A stretch of DNA of 64,000 nucleotides, taken from contig NXFV01001859.1 in NCBI GenBank assembly GCA_002803225.1, positions 1 to 64,000 of the forward strand. The letters are read 5' to 3'. Numbering within the stretch: position 1 is the stretch's first letter; each line of letters starts with the position of its first letter. The stretch comes from Gamarada debralockiae. Its lineage: Eukaryota; Ascomycota; Leotiomycetes; Helotiales; Hyphodiscaceae. A program made the translations under genes and the position numbers. Below are positions 46,143 through 56,924 of this stretch, one piece after another. The notes beneath the pieces were generated by a model, which did no database searches, was not told the origin of the DNA, and worked only from the letters and a program-made list of their open reading frames with translations.

Positions 46143-46926
46143 TGTTAACAGCGCGTCTATGGGAATGGCAACTCGAAGGATGCTGTGATCGTGTGCTCGG
46201 TTTGCTTGCTGCCTGAGTTTTTTTCAAGATGCGAGAAAGATGGGGTGGGGAAAGAGAGTGGTGTGGTGGGCGGGTTGGATCGGCTGGAGTGGAGTGAATG
46301 GGTGGATTTTCTGCACGTGGGGCCTTTCGTACAGTAACGCCCGTTTTGATTTCCTTTACACCGTACAGGTTGCAGTGGCGCTGCAGCGTCTTTGCAGACG
46401 GGCAAGGCACCCGTCAATCGACTGGTGGATATCTTTGACCCGCAGTTCTGAACGGGGTCCAACGGTTAAGCGCACCCGGAAATGTTCTGGACTACTGAAT
46501 CCTTTCTTGGGTTAAGTGTCAGTGGGTTGAGCGATCGATGGAGCTAAAAAGGTGCAGCTGCGTTAGTTATTGGGAAAATCAAAAACGATACGGTTGAGAA
46601 CAATATCATATCATACGGAATCCTTCGCACCTTCCTCGTAAATATTATCTTTATTTATTTGTTACTCGTGTCGAATTGATTTTCATCCTCCAAAGGAAGA
46701 AATTTCGACAAGTCTTCACTGATCATTGTCGCTTTCCCCAAGTCACTCGTTTCCAAGCCCCTTGCTTTTCCAAGGATCAGGCTCGTCAGAAATCAGCCTC
46801 AGCTTCCCAAAACCTCCACACGGGACAAATCGACATCAACTCCTCGTAACATTCGAGATCCTTATCGAAGTCCATTACTCCCTATGTCGTCCTAGGGATC
46901 AATGATTTCCCAGCTTCAATCCAACC
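46143..46926. promoter_or_regulatory. Divergent promoter, ecm14 / Sec7 gene
   Basis: 784 bp. On the Sec7 side it contains TTATCTTTATTTATTTG near 46646-46662 and pyrimidine-rich leader sequence before the start at 46927. Minus-strand frames here have no domain. Confidence 0.4.
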
Positions 46927-49900
46927 ATGCCGATGATGCAGGGCTTGTTGCGTCGACGCGGCCATACCAGCGAGGCGGACATCCGACGGCATAGCTTTTT
47001 GTCGCCAGAATCGACAAGCAATCCGGCCTTGCTCGATGGCAGAGCGAGCGAACAACTCCCGCGAAGGCCGTCAGCGGCAGAATTTCTATCTCCTTCGAGT
47101 GCAGCCGATCCGCCATCTCTAACGAGGACTTCTGCTGATGGAGTCATCGAATCGGGGGATCGATCCGTGTCACCACCCGTACACGAGGAAAGCAATAAGC
47201 ATCGCCGTTTCTCCATGTTAAAATTCCGCCACGCCTCGGACTCCCAGCTCTCAACGAGAGCTCGACTTCATGCTCAAACTGCAGCTCCCCCGGTTCCTCA
47301 GCGTGAGTGGTATCGTACCCCACCTGTGTTATCTTGCTGACAAGGGTATACCAGCCCCCGAGATTATTACCACGGCTCCGACGATGGATATTAACGAAAA
47401 GATGAAGCCCGCGAAGAAAAAGTCGAGGGTACGACTTCCCGGACGAACCAAAACGTCGATGGAGCATTCTCAGGATACATTGAAGATCTCGCAGAACGAG
47501 AAGAAAGAGAGAAGGAAAACCATGTCAGAGACCGCCCCGTCTGGAAGTAGGAGTAGGGTGACTTTTGATGAGCCGGAACGTCCATCAACAAGCTCTCCTC
47601 CTGCGTACGGTGACGAAGCCACCTCGACTTTGGCAATTCCAGTCAATCGCCTCTCAGAGTCCTCCAGGTCAGATGGCAGCTCTGCAGATCATGGGGTTTA
47701 TGCAACTACAACTACGACCACGCACACAGTGCATACAACGACGACCTTTTTCCGCCTCCCTCGTCGGAAGAAGCCAGCTCCTTTGTTCAATCTTTCGCAC
47801 CTTCCTCAAAAATCGAATACAGGTACCCCAAATCACTCAGAATCACAAATCACTCCCCAAGCGAGCACTTCTACGAGAGATCTTGGATCCGAATCCTCTG
47901 CTGTGAAGGCACTACGTTCTCCATCTGCTGATGATGTTCCCTCTCACGGATTCGCCTCTCCCTTGCCCTCCCCATCACACAGTGTTCTGGCGAAGACATC
48001 TTCTGCTGCTCCTGGGATGCCAATTCTACGACAAGGATCGAGCGCATCGACGACATCCTCTCCAACTCGCACAAGACTTGGTATGCGTGGTAGATCATCT
48101 ACGTTGAGTTCCTTGCGTAATGTGCCAAATGATGATCCTTTGCCCACCCCAACTCTTCCTTCGACCCGGACGTCCACATCCACAGGCAGGAAAAGCTTTG
48201 GTGATCTGTTTGGCCTGTCCCATCGCCTACGCCAGAACTCTGAGCCTCCATTTCCTCGCCATAGCTCGGGACCTGCCACACCTGGCTCCAACACCTCCAA
48301 GAACAACTCGATGCAATTGACCAGAGAGCCAACAGCGCCAATAATCCTTCCCGAACGACTAGAAGATGATACTCCTGCAAAGTATCTCGTACGTCTTGAG
48401 GAAGCTGTTTCAAGAGGTGTTGTGGCTAGTGTACTGTCGAAGGGAACAGATCAATTCTCCCAAGCCGTTCTTCGAAGCTATATGCGAGGCTTCGGTTTCT
48501 TCGGAGATCCCATGGATATGGCTATTCGAAAGCTGTTGATGGAGGTCGAGCTTCCCAAAGAGACTCAGCAAATCGATCGATGCCTCCAAGGTTTTGCAAA
48601 CAGATACCACGAGTGCAATCCCGGAATCTATGCATCTCCAGATCAGGCCTACTTCATTGCATTCTCTCTTCTTATTCTGCATACAGACGTATTCAACAAG
48701 AACAACAAGCATAAGATGCAAAAAGCCGACTACTTGAAGAATACCCGTGGTGAGGGCATATTTGATGAAATTCTCGAGTGCTTCTACGACAACATCTCGT
48801 ATACTCCTTTCATTCATGTCGAAGATGATTTGGATATCAATGGAGAGAGAATTATACAGCATAAAGTAAAGAAGAAGTCGATATTTCCGCGGGGAGCCGT
48901 GGATCCCACAAAACGACCATCCAAGGAGCCAGTTGACCCCTACACCCTCATCATTGACAGCAGACTCGATTCCCTAAGGCCCAATCTCAAGGAAGTCATG
49001 CATTTGGAAGAGCATTACAGCTATCTCGGTACAGCTCCAGCATTAAATCTTCAAGATTTGCAGAAGACATTCTTCAGGACTGGAGTCTTGCAGATCGTCT
49101 CCGCGAGATCTCGGCCGGACGCTTTCATGTCCGACAAGACCGTGAACAATCCTGAAGAAGCACATCCTGGTATTGTTGATATCAAAATCACGAAGGTCGG
49201 CTTGCTTTGGCGTAAGGATGCCAAGAAAAAGAAGACTCGATCTCCTTGGCAAGAATGGGGTGCTATTCTCACTGGCGCCCAGCTTTACTTCTTCCGAAAC
49301 ACAACTTGGATCAAGAATCTAATGCATCAGTACGAATCCCATATCAAGCAAGGTCATGATGGAATTCCGGTCATCTTTAGGCCACCTCTCGAACAGTTCA
49401 AGCCAGACGCATTGATGTCTACTGACGATGCCGTTGCTCTTCGAGACTCTACCTACAAGAAGCACAAGAACGCCTTTGTCTTTGTTCGTCATGGAGGGTT
49501 TGAAGAAACCTTCCTCGCCGACAATGAAGACGAAATGAATGATTGGCTTGCGAAGCTCAACTACGCGGCTGCATTCCGAACCTCTGGTGTCCGTATGCGT
49601 GGTGTGGTAGGTGGCAACTACGAAGGCCAACGGTCTCGTGGGATTAGACGGCTAGATACTCAGAATGAAGCGACAAAATCAGTGCAGACTCCCACTGGAG
49701 AAGTGACAATTGTCAGCGGACGGATTGACACCAAGATGGCTCAAGATATCCTTGCTGCACGTCGAGAAATTATGCTGCAAAAGATTGCGGATGCGGAAGA
49801 GAAGCTAGCAGCTGCTCAAAAGCAGCTCGACTCACAACTTCGAAATGCTCGCCATCTGCAGATCCTCGCTCCAATTCAACCCAAAACACGTGAACAGGTA

Positions 49901-51292
49901 CTTTTAGCAGCCGGTCGGATGGCAGCTCAGTTGAAATGGGGAAGGATGGAAATCTGGCGCTTGAAGTGCCACAAAGATATTCTGACGATGGATTTAGAAG
50001 AGGAGAAGATCACGGAGTGTATTCCTCCCAGGATCGATGCTCCCAGTGACAACCTTCCCTCAGAACGAGCCACCATTGTTCGTTTGAACTCAAAATCAAG
50101 TGCTGTTGCTGCTCAACGCAGTCCGCGCTCTCCAAATATGCCTTCAGCTCGACCGACTTCTGCTCAGCCCACACCGCAGCAAGAGAGAGAGGCAGGAGTG
50201 GACGACATTTTCCAGACGCCGCCACTGACTAGCTCCTCGAGTTTCCACAAAGCCCAAGCTTCATGGGAGCTTCCGCCATTGAACTTCGATGCTCGTGGTG
50301 TACGCAAACATTCGTTGTCAAGCGTGGTTCCGTCGAGTCCCAGCCTCGCTCCGACGCCTTCTCGGGCCAGTACCTTCACAAAGACTCTTACCAGCGAAGT
50401 TCAGCGTACTTCTTCAACACCAGATGTGGATGCAGCAGAGCATGCTGTCCTAGAGCAGGCGGGTCTTGTCGTCGATATGGAGAAAGATGGCAAGAGACCT
50501 GGAACTGGCCCGGAGAGCGAGGAAAGCAAGGATCAAGTGCCTGAAAAGGAGAAATTGGATCGCGGAAAGATACGTCGTAGTCTGCACCGCACGCTTCGAG
50601 AAGCGCACGTTCCCGCGCACACCCGCAGTCGCAAAGGCAAGGACTCATCGTCCAGTGCCGGTATGTCAGAAGAGAGCACAAAAGACGATGTCCTCTCTCG
50701 AGGTACCGGCAGTTTCGTCGTCCACGGCAAAAAGGCATCGGTCATCACATTTGGATCAGAGTTGCAAAGCATGTCTCCTGAAGAGCGTCTCCGTCTTCGC
50801 AAGCAATCTCATAAAGATGAGCTCGGCTCACTCTCGCCAGCAACGATCGAAGACGATTTCCGCTCGGTCCTCGCGGAACCCTTCGAGTACCATGAGCGCC
50901 ATGGCTCAGCCGCAACTGCTAGCACGACCACTGCTAGGAGTTTTAGAGACCTTCATCGGAAGCTTGCCGCTCGTAACGCCAACGCTCCCGGCGCAGTGAT
51001 GTCAGATGGCGAGGATAGTGAGGCTGTCAGCTTCTCTGAAGGCAGACGAACCCCTCTCCCACCAGTTGAGGACGAGAACGAAAAGGAAGAAGGTGCTGGA
51101 AGCAGACCCGGAAGCAGAGGCAAGCAGGCCATATTCTACACGCCCGAGGCTTCGAATTCTCCGGTCACTGTTGGCTTTGAAGAGAAGCATAACGGTGCGA
51201 TAGAGCGAGAGGAGAGAGACGAGCCGGTACACGAACACGAACTTGAGAACGAAAGTCTGCTTAGTCCGCCGCTTCAGGTCGTCGGTGCATGA
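46927..51292 (+). CDS. Sec7-PH Arf guanine nucleotide exchange factor (Syt1/EFA6-like)
   Basis: Activates Arf-family GTPases at membranes. Exons 46927-47302 and 47355-51292 with a 52-nt intron give 1437 residues. The first 450 residues are disordered and Ser/Pro-rich. The Sec7 domain lies at about 457-620. It shows motif 1, GFGFFGDPMDMAIRKLLMEV followed by LPKETQQIDR with the catalytic glutamate, and motif 2, PDQAYFIAFSLLILHTDVFN. A PH domain at about 728-870 starts VDIKITKVGLLWRKD and ends ADNEDEMNDWLAKLNYAAAF with the conserved C-terminal tryptophan. A coiled coil follows (MLQKIADAEEKLAAAQKQLD). The C-terminal 500 residues are disordered with acidic patches. The domain order Sec7-PH-coiled coil is that of yeast Syt1 and animal EFA6. 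Choice of start at 46927 gives MPMMQGLLRRRG and fits the upstream exon. Confidence 0.92.
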
Positions 51293-51607
51293 GCTCAGAC
51301 TCCCATCGCAACATATTTTCTGCGATGATTTTAGCGATAGCGACGCTCCTTCGAACTCTTACGGTAGCATGGCCGGTGCGGTTTGGTGATACGTGCTAGG
51401 CTTACAGAACACGACAGACAGAGACAAAAGTTTTGTTGGGTCAGGGAATTCCCTTTGTATTATATACTAGAGGATCACAATAAGCTGGATTAGCTGGGCT
51501 TTCTTGCTTACGCTTGCTTTACTTGAAGGGCGTCCTTTTTGGTAGTTGTATAGGATGACCGATGGGAGGGTATGGATGGATGGAACGGTGGGTGGGGGAA
51601 TAGGTGA

Positions 51608-52125
51608 TTAGGGGTTAGGTGTAACTATTTGATGGCATGGCATGAGGTGCATGAGGAAATATGACATTTTGAACAAAACTCGCGTTTCCAAAGCCTCTCT
51701 GAGGTCGTTCAGCTTCCTCCTCAACTCATCTCTTTCATCTTTCGTCCAAGAAGACCCAATAGCTTTAAATTGAATGACCCAAACCCTTCGATGACCCTTG
51801 ACCGAATCTTCGACTTTAAGCTTTTCGAGATGATCCATCGGATCCTTTGCAAGCGTAACATCATCGCAGGTCTTACTGAAGTTTATCTCTAGCTCTCGTT
51901 CATCGTATGTGGGCGGGCTTTGCTTGCTAGCTGATGCATTTAAAAAGTTGCCCAGCTTTGAGTACAGAATGGAGGTCTCATGTGGCAAGTTCGAGTTTGC
52001 TCGTTCGCTGCTAGAGCACCCGAAGAGGCTTTGTAGAACTCGCTGGCTCCCAGCAGCAATTTGGTGCCGAAATCAACAAACTGTATGACTGTCCCAGCCA
52101 CCGAAAAGGCAGTTAAGGGATCCAT
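51608..52125 (-). pseudogene. Truncated N-terminal domain of a fungal NLR-type protein
   Basis: The start MDPLTAFSVAGTVIQFVDFG and then LLLGASEFYKASSGALAANE is the typical N-terminal helical domain that precedes NACHT in many fungal NLR-like proteins. After LAANE the frame is lost near 52000; the next frame continues the same domain: HETSILYSKLGNFLNASA, DDVTLAKDPMDHLEKLKVED, then SSWTKDERDELRRKLNDLRE with ALETRVLF. Family members continue from LETR into a linker and NACHT domain; here the frame ends after 22 residues at 51608. The Sec7 gene ends 316 bp further on, so no room is left for a NACHT domain. It is a double-damaged relic unless the frameshift is a sequence error. Confidence 0.6.
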
Positions 52126-52386
52126 ATTGCAGAAGCATTGGTCAACCAGTCTCGAGGAAGCCCAGGACATAGATAGACAACGGAAGTCAATTTGGGTGGG
52201 CTACGCCAGGAACACCATGACCAATTGAAAAGCAACAATCAGCGACAAGATCACAGAATAACAATGAATTAAAATAACTAATTCATATGAATGGCCATGT
52301 GAAACATGAGTTCGATATGTCTATAGCAGGTCTTCTCAAGGCAGCGTATTAAAGTAGTGTATTGTTATGCGCCATACAGCCTACCT

Positions 52387-53140
52387 CTACATCTTGCTCA
52401 ACAAGGAACTCATAACATCCTTCGTATTTGCGCTCGTCTCCTTCACCAGTCCCGCAATAGCCCTGAACTCTGGAATCGCCGCATTGCCCATACATTCATA
52501 CAAAAAGCTCTCACTCGTTGTGACAATCGCACCTGCAGCCCTCAATCGTGCCAACGCAATAGGGATTTCCTCCGGATTGCAGCTGCTGACTCCGTCTGCT
52601 AAAACGTACACTTTATGCCCATTCGCCAAAAGATCCAACGTCGTCTGTGTTACGCAGATATGACTTTCAATGCCCACGATAACGCATTCGGACGGCGTAG
52701 CAGAGGAGAAATGTTGAGCGATTTCAGGAATCCACATCGAGAATGCAGTTTTATCGGTATGCGTTACGGCATTTTGAAGGGGCAATTCAGCACAGGTCTC
52801 TCCTAGACGTGCGCGGTTTTGAGTCGTTGCGTAGATAGGGATGTCGAGGATATTTGCGGCTTTGATCATCTTTTGGGATGTGAGGATACTGTGAGGGGTT
52901 GGTCAGTATGCGCGTTTGAGAGGGAATTGGGGAGGGGGCTGCACATCTTCTCATATTCGTAGATTGGAGCCCGGAATTTCTCTTGGATATCGCAAATACT
53001 GCTTTTAATCAGTCTTTGTGCTGTGATGACGATGTTGATGCAACTGACAAAAGCGCAGGCCTATCTAGTTATTGTCAGTCAATTGTTCCCAATACTGTTG
53101 GAATGAACATACTCAGCCGCCTTGTAGGTTTCTCAGCCAT
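52387..53140 (-). CDS. Isochorismatase-fold hydrolase
   Basis: Cysteine-hydrolase family member of unknown substrate (isochorismatase, nicotinamidase or amidase-like). Four exons (53113-53140, 53049-53064, 52945-52998, 52387-52888) give 199 residues, the usual size. Splicing yields RPALFICDIQEKFRAPIYEY. The catalytic triad is visible: Asp in CDIQEKF, Lys in THTDKTAFSMW and Cys in VIVGIESHICVTQT. YATTQNRARLGETC and HKVYVLADGVSSCNPEE are typical of the eukaryotic ISOC1/2-like branch. Exon 2 is only 16 nt and its boundaries were chosen because they restore the conserved strand. There is no targeting signal at the N-terminus. It is divergent from bioF across 320 bp but belongs to no known biotin step. 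Confidence 0.82.
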
Positions 53141-53460
53141 GATTATTGTATTATTATCCAAAGTTTGTGTTGTAATTGAAAGAAAATCCTCTCTTTGGTG
53201 TTCTCGAGATAAAGTTTCGGAAGAGATTCGGAGTGAAGTTTGGGGTAATCGTTGGAGGGGTAGTTACCGAGGGGTAAGCTAGGCCCACTTCTCACATGAT
53301 GGCGTGAATCTATCAAGTCAGGGGTTCGCCGGCTTTTTCTACTACCATACCTCCTTAACACCGGTCAAATGCCACAGGTGCATAACACCTCGCGTTCCTT
53401 TTTTTTTAGCTTCTCCACACTTCCAATTGAGAAGAGTGGTCTGAAAACTTTCTGTTCAAG
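53141..53460. promoter_or_regulatory. Divergent promoter, isochorismatase gene / bioF
   Basis: 320 bp. Just before bioF there is a T-run followed by AGCTTCTCCACACTTCC, a pyrimidine-rich leader. No upstream ORF longer than a few codons is seen on the bioF side. Confidence 0.4.
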
Positions 53461-54851
53461 ATGAAGTCCCAACCTCTAGAGCAAGTAATGGCTTCCCTCC
53501 TCGCAAAACGCAAAACCCACTCCGCGCTCCGAGCTCTCACCACCACTTCCCCTTCCTCAATTGACTTCTCATCCAACGACTTTCTCTCCCTCACCACCTC
53601 GCCGCTCCTCAAAACGGCCTATCTCAAAGAACTCGAATCCTCTCCAAACTTCAAATTAGGAAGCGGAGGATCACGCCTCTTAGACGGAAATTCTCCATAC
53701 GCCGAGCAGCTCGAGAAAGAAATTGCATCTTTTCATGGGGCTCCTAATGGACTGCTATTCAACTCCGGATTCGACGCAAATTCAGGATTCTTTGCATGTG
53801 TTCCCCAGCCCGGGGATTTGATTTTGTATGATGAGTATATTCATGCTAGTGTGCGTGAAGGGATGCGGTTGTCGAGGGCAGGAGCTTGTGTTTCCTTCTC
53901 TCACAATTCCGTTTCAGACCTCGAAGCTAAGCTGCGCGAGCATATCAAGCAGGATGGCTTGATCAAGTCAGGTGACAGGAATGTTTTCGTGGCCATTGAG
54001 AGTCTGTATAGTATGGACGGGGATTTAGCTCCAATTGCAGAGATTGTGGAGGTGGTGGAGAGTTTGCTGCCGGTGGGAAATGGCCATATTATTGTTGATG
54101 AGGCGCATAGTAATGGGATTTACGGGTTTCAGGGAAGGGGGATCGTTTGTAATTTGGGGCTGGAGAATAGGATTTTTGCGAGGCTGCATACATTTGGGAA
54201 GGGGTTGGCTTGTAATGGAGGTAGGTGTGACACGTTCTTATTCAGAATGGGATGCTGACATTTTGAAGCCATCCTTCTCTGCACGGCGTTGACGAGAGAA
54301 TACCTAATCAATTACGCACGCCCACTCATCTACTCAACCGCTATGTCGTTCCCCTCACTAGCAGCCATCAAAGTTGTCTATTCTTTAATGCAACAAGGTC
54401 TCACCCAACCAGTACGTACCTTCCCTAAACCCCCGCAAATTCCCACTAACATCCACAGCTCATCTTCCACCTCGACGAACTAATCGGACACCTTTACTTC
54501 CAACTAAAAACACTCGTGCCTCACGTGAAGCGTCTACCATGCGGGAAGCGACTCCTCCAAGTCCCTCACCTAATCCCACAATCCCCCATCTTTGCTCTCT
54601 TAACGCCTGAACCAAGGAGTTTGGCGAAATGGTGTCAGGACGCTGGATTTGTGGTACGGCCGATCGTGCCACCTACTGTGCCGGAGGGCACGCAAAGGGT
54701 GAGAGTGTGTTTGCATGCAGGCAATAGCTTTGAGGATGTGCAGAGACTAGTAGGGAAGATTAAGGAGTGGTTGGGGAAGGTGGATGGGCTTGAGAGATTG
54801 GAGAGAGAGAAGGGGAGGGGAAATGTGGAGTTTGTTAAGGCTGCATTGTGA
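53461..54851 (+). CDS. 8-amino-7-oxononanoate synthase (BioF), biotin synthesis
   Basis: PLP enzyme condensing pimeloyl thioester with alanine, first committed step of the biotin ring assembly; peroxisomal in studied fungi. Exons 53461-54220, 54269-54411 and 54459-54851 give 431 residues. Family motifs: DFSSNDFLSLTTSP, GSGGSRLLDGNSPYAEQLE, NSGFDANSGFF, ILYDEYIHASVREGMRLSRA, SLYSMDGDLAPI, HIIVDEAHSNGIYG (PLP Asp and His) and HTFGKGLACNGG with the Schiff-base lysine. The protein ends VEFVKAAL. The last three residues AAL are not a canonical PTS1 (SKL-like), although the residue before is not basic and a weak signal is possible. It is 0.2 kb upstream of the convergent bioB gene, and with bioDA forms a compact biotin cluster. 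Confidence 0.93.
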
Positions 54852-55054
54852 CTGCGGCATTGGAAATTTAAGGGGAAAGAATTTACCGTGGAAGGTGCCA
54901 CCTGCTGCAACGCAGTGCGAATCTAGCCACTGTTACTAGAGTATATTTGGCTGATTAAACCACTATGTACAGAACAACGTGGTGATCAAGATCTAAAAAG
55001 AGGCATATTCAAAGTATATATGTTCATGAATCACCAAATCCGAAAAGTCCTGGC

Positions 55055-56303
55055 TCATATCACTGCCGACGCTTCTGGCTTCGTTTCCGAAGCTTCTAAT
55101 GGCGCAGCAGCAGCCAAGTCTCGCAGCGCCTCGACTTCGAAACTTTCCATAGGTCTCAATCCCCACTTCTCAAATATCTCTCTGTCTTCATCCCATCCAT
55201 TGCAAGGAGTCGTCAACATCTTCTCTCCAGTAAAGACAGCGTTCGCGCCTGCCATGAAGCACAAAACCTGTTGCTCCTCAGACAACGTAGTTCGGCCTGC
55301 AGCAAGACGTATGATTGTGCGTGGCATCACCATACGTGCAGTTGCGATAGTTCTCAAGGTCGAATCGAAAGGAGTTGGCGCATTCTTCTCCATTGGCGTA
55401 CCTTTGATCGGCACCAACGTATTGACTGGAAAAGATTCGGGGTGTGCTGGTAATGTCGAAACAGTATGGATGAGCCCAACGTGATCCTTAGCCTTCTCTC
55501 CAAGTCCCAAGATACCTCCAGTACAGACATTCAAGCCCGCGTCCCTAACATTCTTGATCGTCTCTAAACGCTCATCATAAGTCCTGGTCGTAATAACGGA
55601 AGGATAATGCTCCCTCGACGTATCCACATTATGGTTATACGCCGTAAGGCCAGCATCCTTCAATTCCTTCGCCTGCTCGGCATCAATCATGCCCAGTGTG
55701 ACGCAGCACTCCATTCCCATTCCCTTCACCCCACTAACCATCTCCTTAATATTTTTTAAATTTGTCTTTCGGCCTCGCATATCTCTCCACGCGGCACCCA
55801 TGCAGAATCTCGTGCTGCCATTGTCTTTGGCAATTCGTGCAGCAGCAAGCACCGAGTCGACTGTCACCATCTTGGAGGCCTTGAGACCAGTTTGGTATCG
55901 AGATGATTGGGCGCAGTAGGAACAATCCTCAGAGCAGCCGCCAGTTTTGATGTTCATCAGGGTGCACATTTGGATGGAGGCAGGGTTGTGGAATTTTCGG
56001 TGGACAGTTCCCTACGATCCCACGTCAGAAAGGCTCAACCAAGGCCGCGGAAATCGGCAATTGACTTACAGCTGCAAAAGTCAGCTTCATCAAAGGGGTA
56101 TCATAGATCTCCTTGATTTCCTCCTTCGTCCAGGTATTTCTGGGCGTATCTGCTGCGAGGGCATTCTCGAAGACAGATGATTGCGGGGTTGTGAGCTTAG
56201 GAGATGCGCTGGAAACAGTGCCATATTTCCTCACAATAAGTTGAGGCTTGCTTAGCGCTCTCACGCCTCCCTTCAACAAGAAAGATGATTTCTGGCACCG
56301 CAT
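55055..56303 (-). CDS. Biotin synthase (BioB)
   Basis: Radical-SAM enzyme that inserts sulfur into dethiobiotin, in mitochondria. Exons 56070-56303 and 55055-56011 with a 58-nt intron give 396 residues. The N-terminus MRCQKSSFLLKGGVRALSKP is basic and hydroxylated, a good presequence. The [4Fe-4S]-SAM motif is GGCSEDCSYCAQSS (C-x3-C-x2-C). Other family blocks: STRFCMGAAWRDMRGRKTN, GMECCVTLGM, LTAYNHNVDTSREHYPSVIT (asparagine and histidine of the substrate site), VCTGGILGLGEKAKDHVG and MPRTIIRLAAGRTTLSEEQQ, with the conserved arginine ligand of the second cluster. It is convergent with bioF and divergent from bioDA across 621 bp. Confidence 0.96.
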
Positions 56304-56924
56304 CTTGTCTCCTGCTCGTTCAAACTATTGATTGACTAGGTGAAGCTTGAACAATAGAATTGAATTTGAAGACAATCAATCAAAACATCGGGAATTGGAC
56401 ATGCGGCGGGGCACGCATCTCGGGGACTCTATTATTTTAGGCTGGCTCACCCCTGCCGAGCGGTGCAAATAATGTCTCGTGCTTCACTAGCTTGTTGAGC
56501 TGTTGGGCGACGGAGCCATGCCCTAGCGGCTGAGCTGCAGGAAGCTGCTTTTGGAGGAATTCATTGGTTCCACTGTGAGCAGTAAAAAGCTGTGCCAGGC
56601 CGTCTTCGGTCCTCAGTAGAAGTACTTCTTCTACATTTGGTCCAAGTGCAATTGTTTGCCTTCAATTAGAAGAGCTTGTAGTCAACATGAGGATGGAGGA
56701 GTGTTGAAAAGCTTGAAGTTTTAAAGTCGCTGTGTGAATGTGTGACCCCTGAAAAGCCTAGGGTCTTGGCGGTCAAGGTACGAATCACCCCTCACTTGCA
56801 GCCATGACAGCTCTTGAGCACAAAGCCGGTGTCTTTGTATTAAGTTGATTGATATCTATTTCGATCTCTTTGCTCCACGTCGAATTCTTATCCAGTCTCT
56901 CGGTTCTCTCAATCTCACCGTTCA
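56304..56924. promoter_or_regulatory. Shared divergent promoter, bioB / bioDA
   Basis: A 621-bp region between two biotin genes read in opposite directions, so a common control point is plausible. I recognise no specific operator. Confidence 0.45.

Noticed and set aside
46126..46515. Overlapping frames on both strands in the ecm14/Sec7 intergenic region
   Set aside because: No domain; the position fits a divergent promoter.
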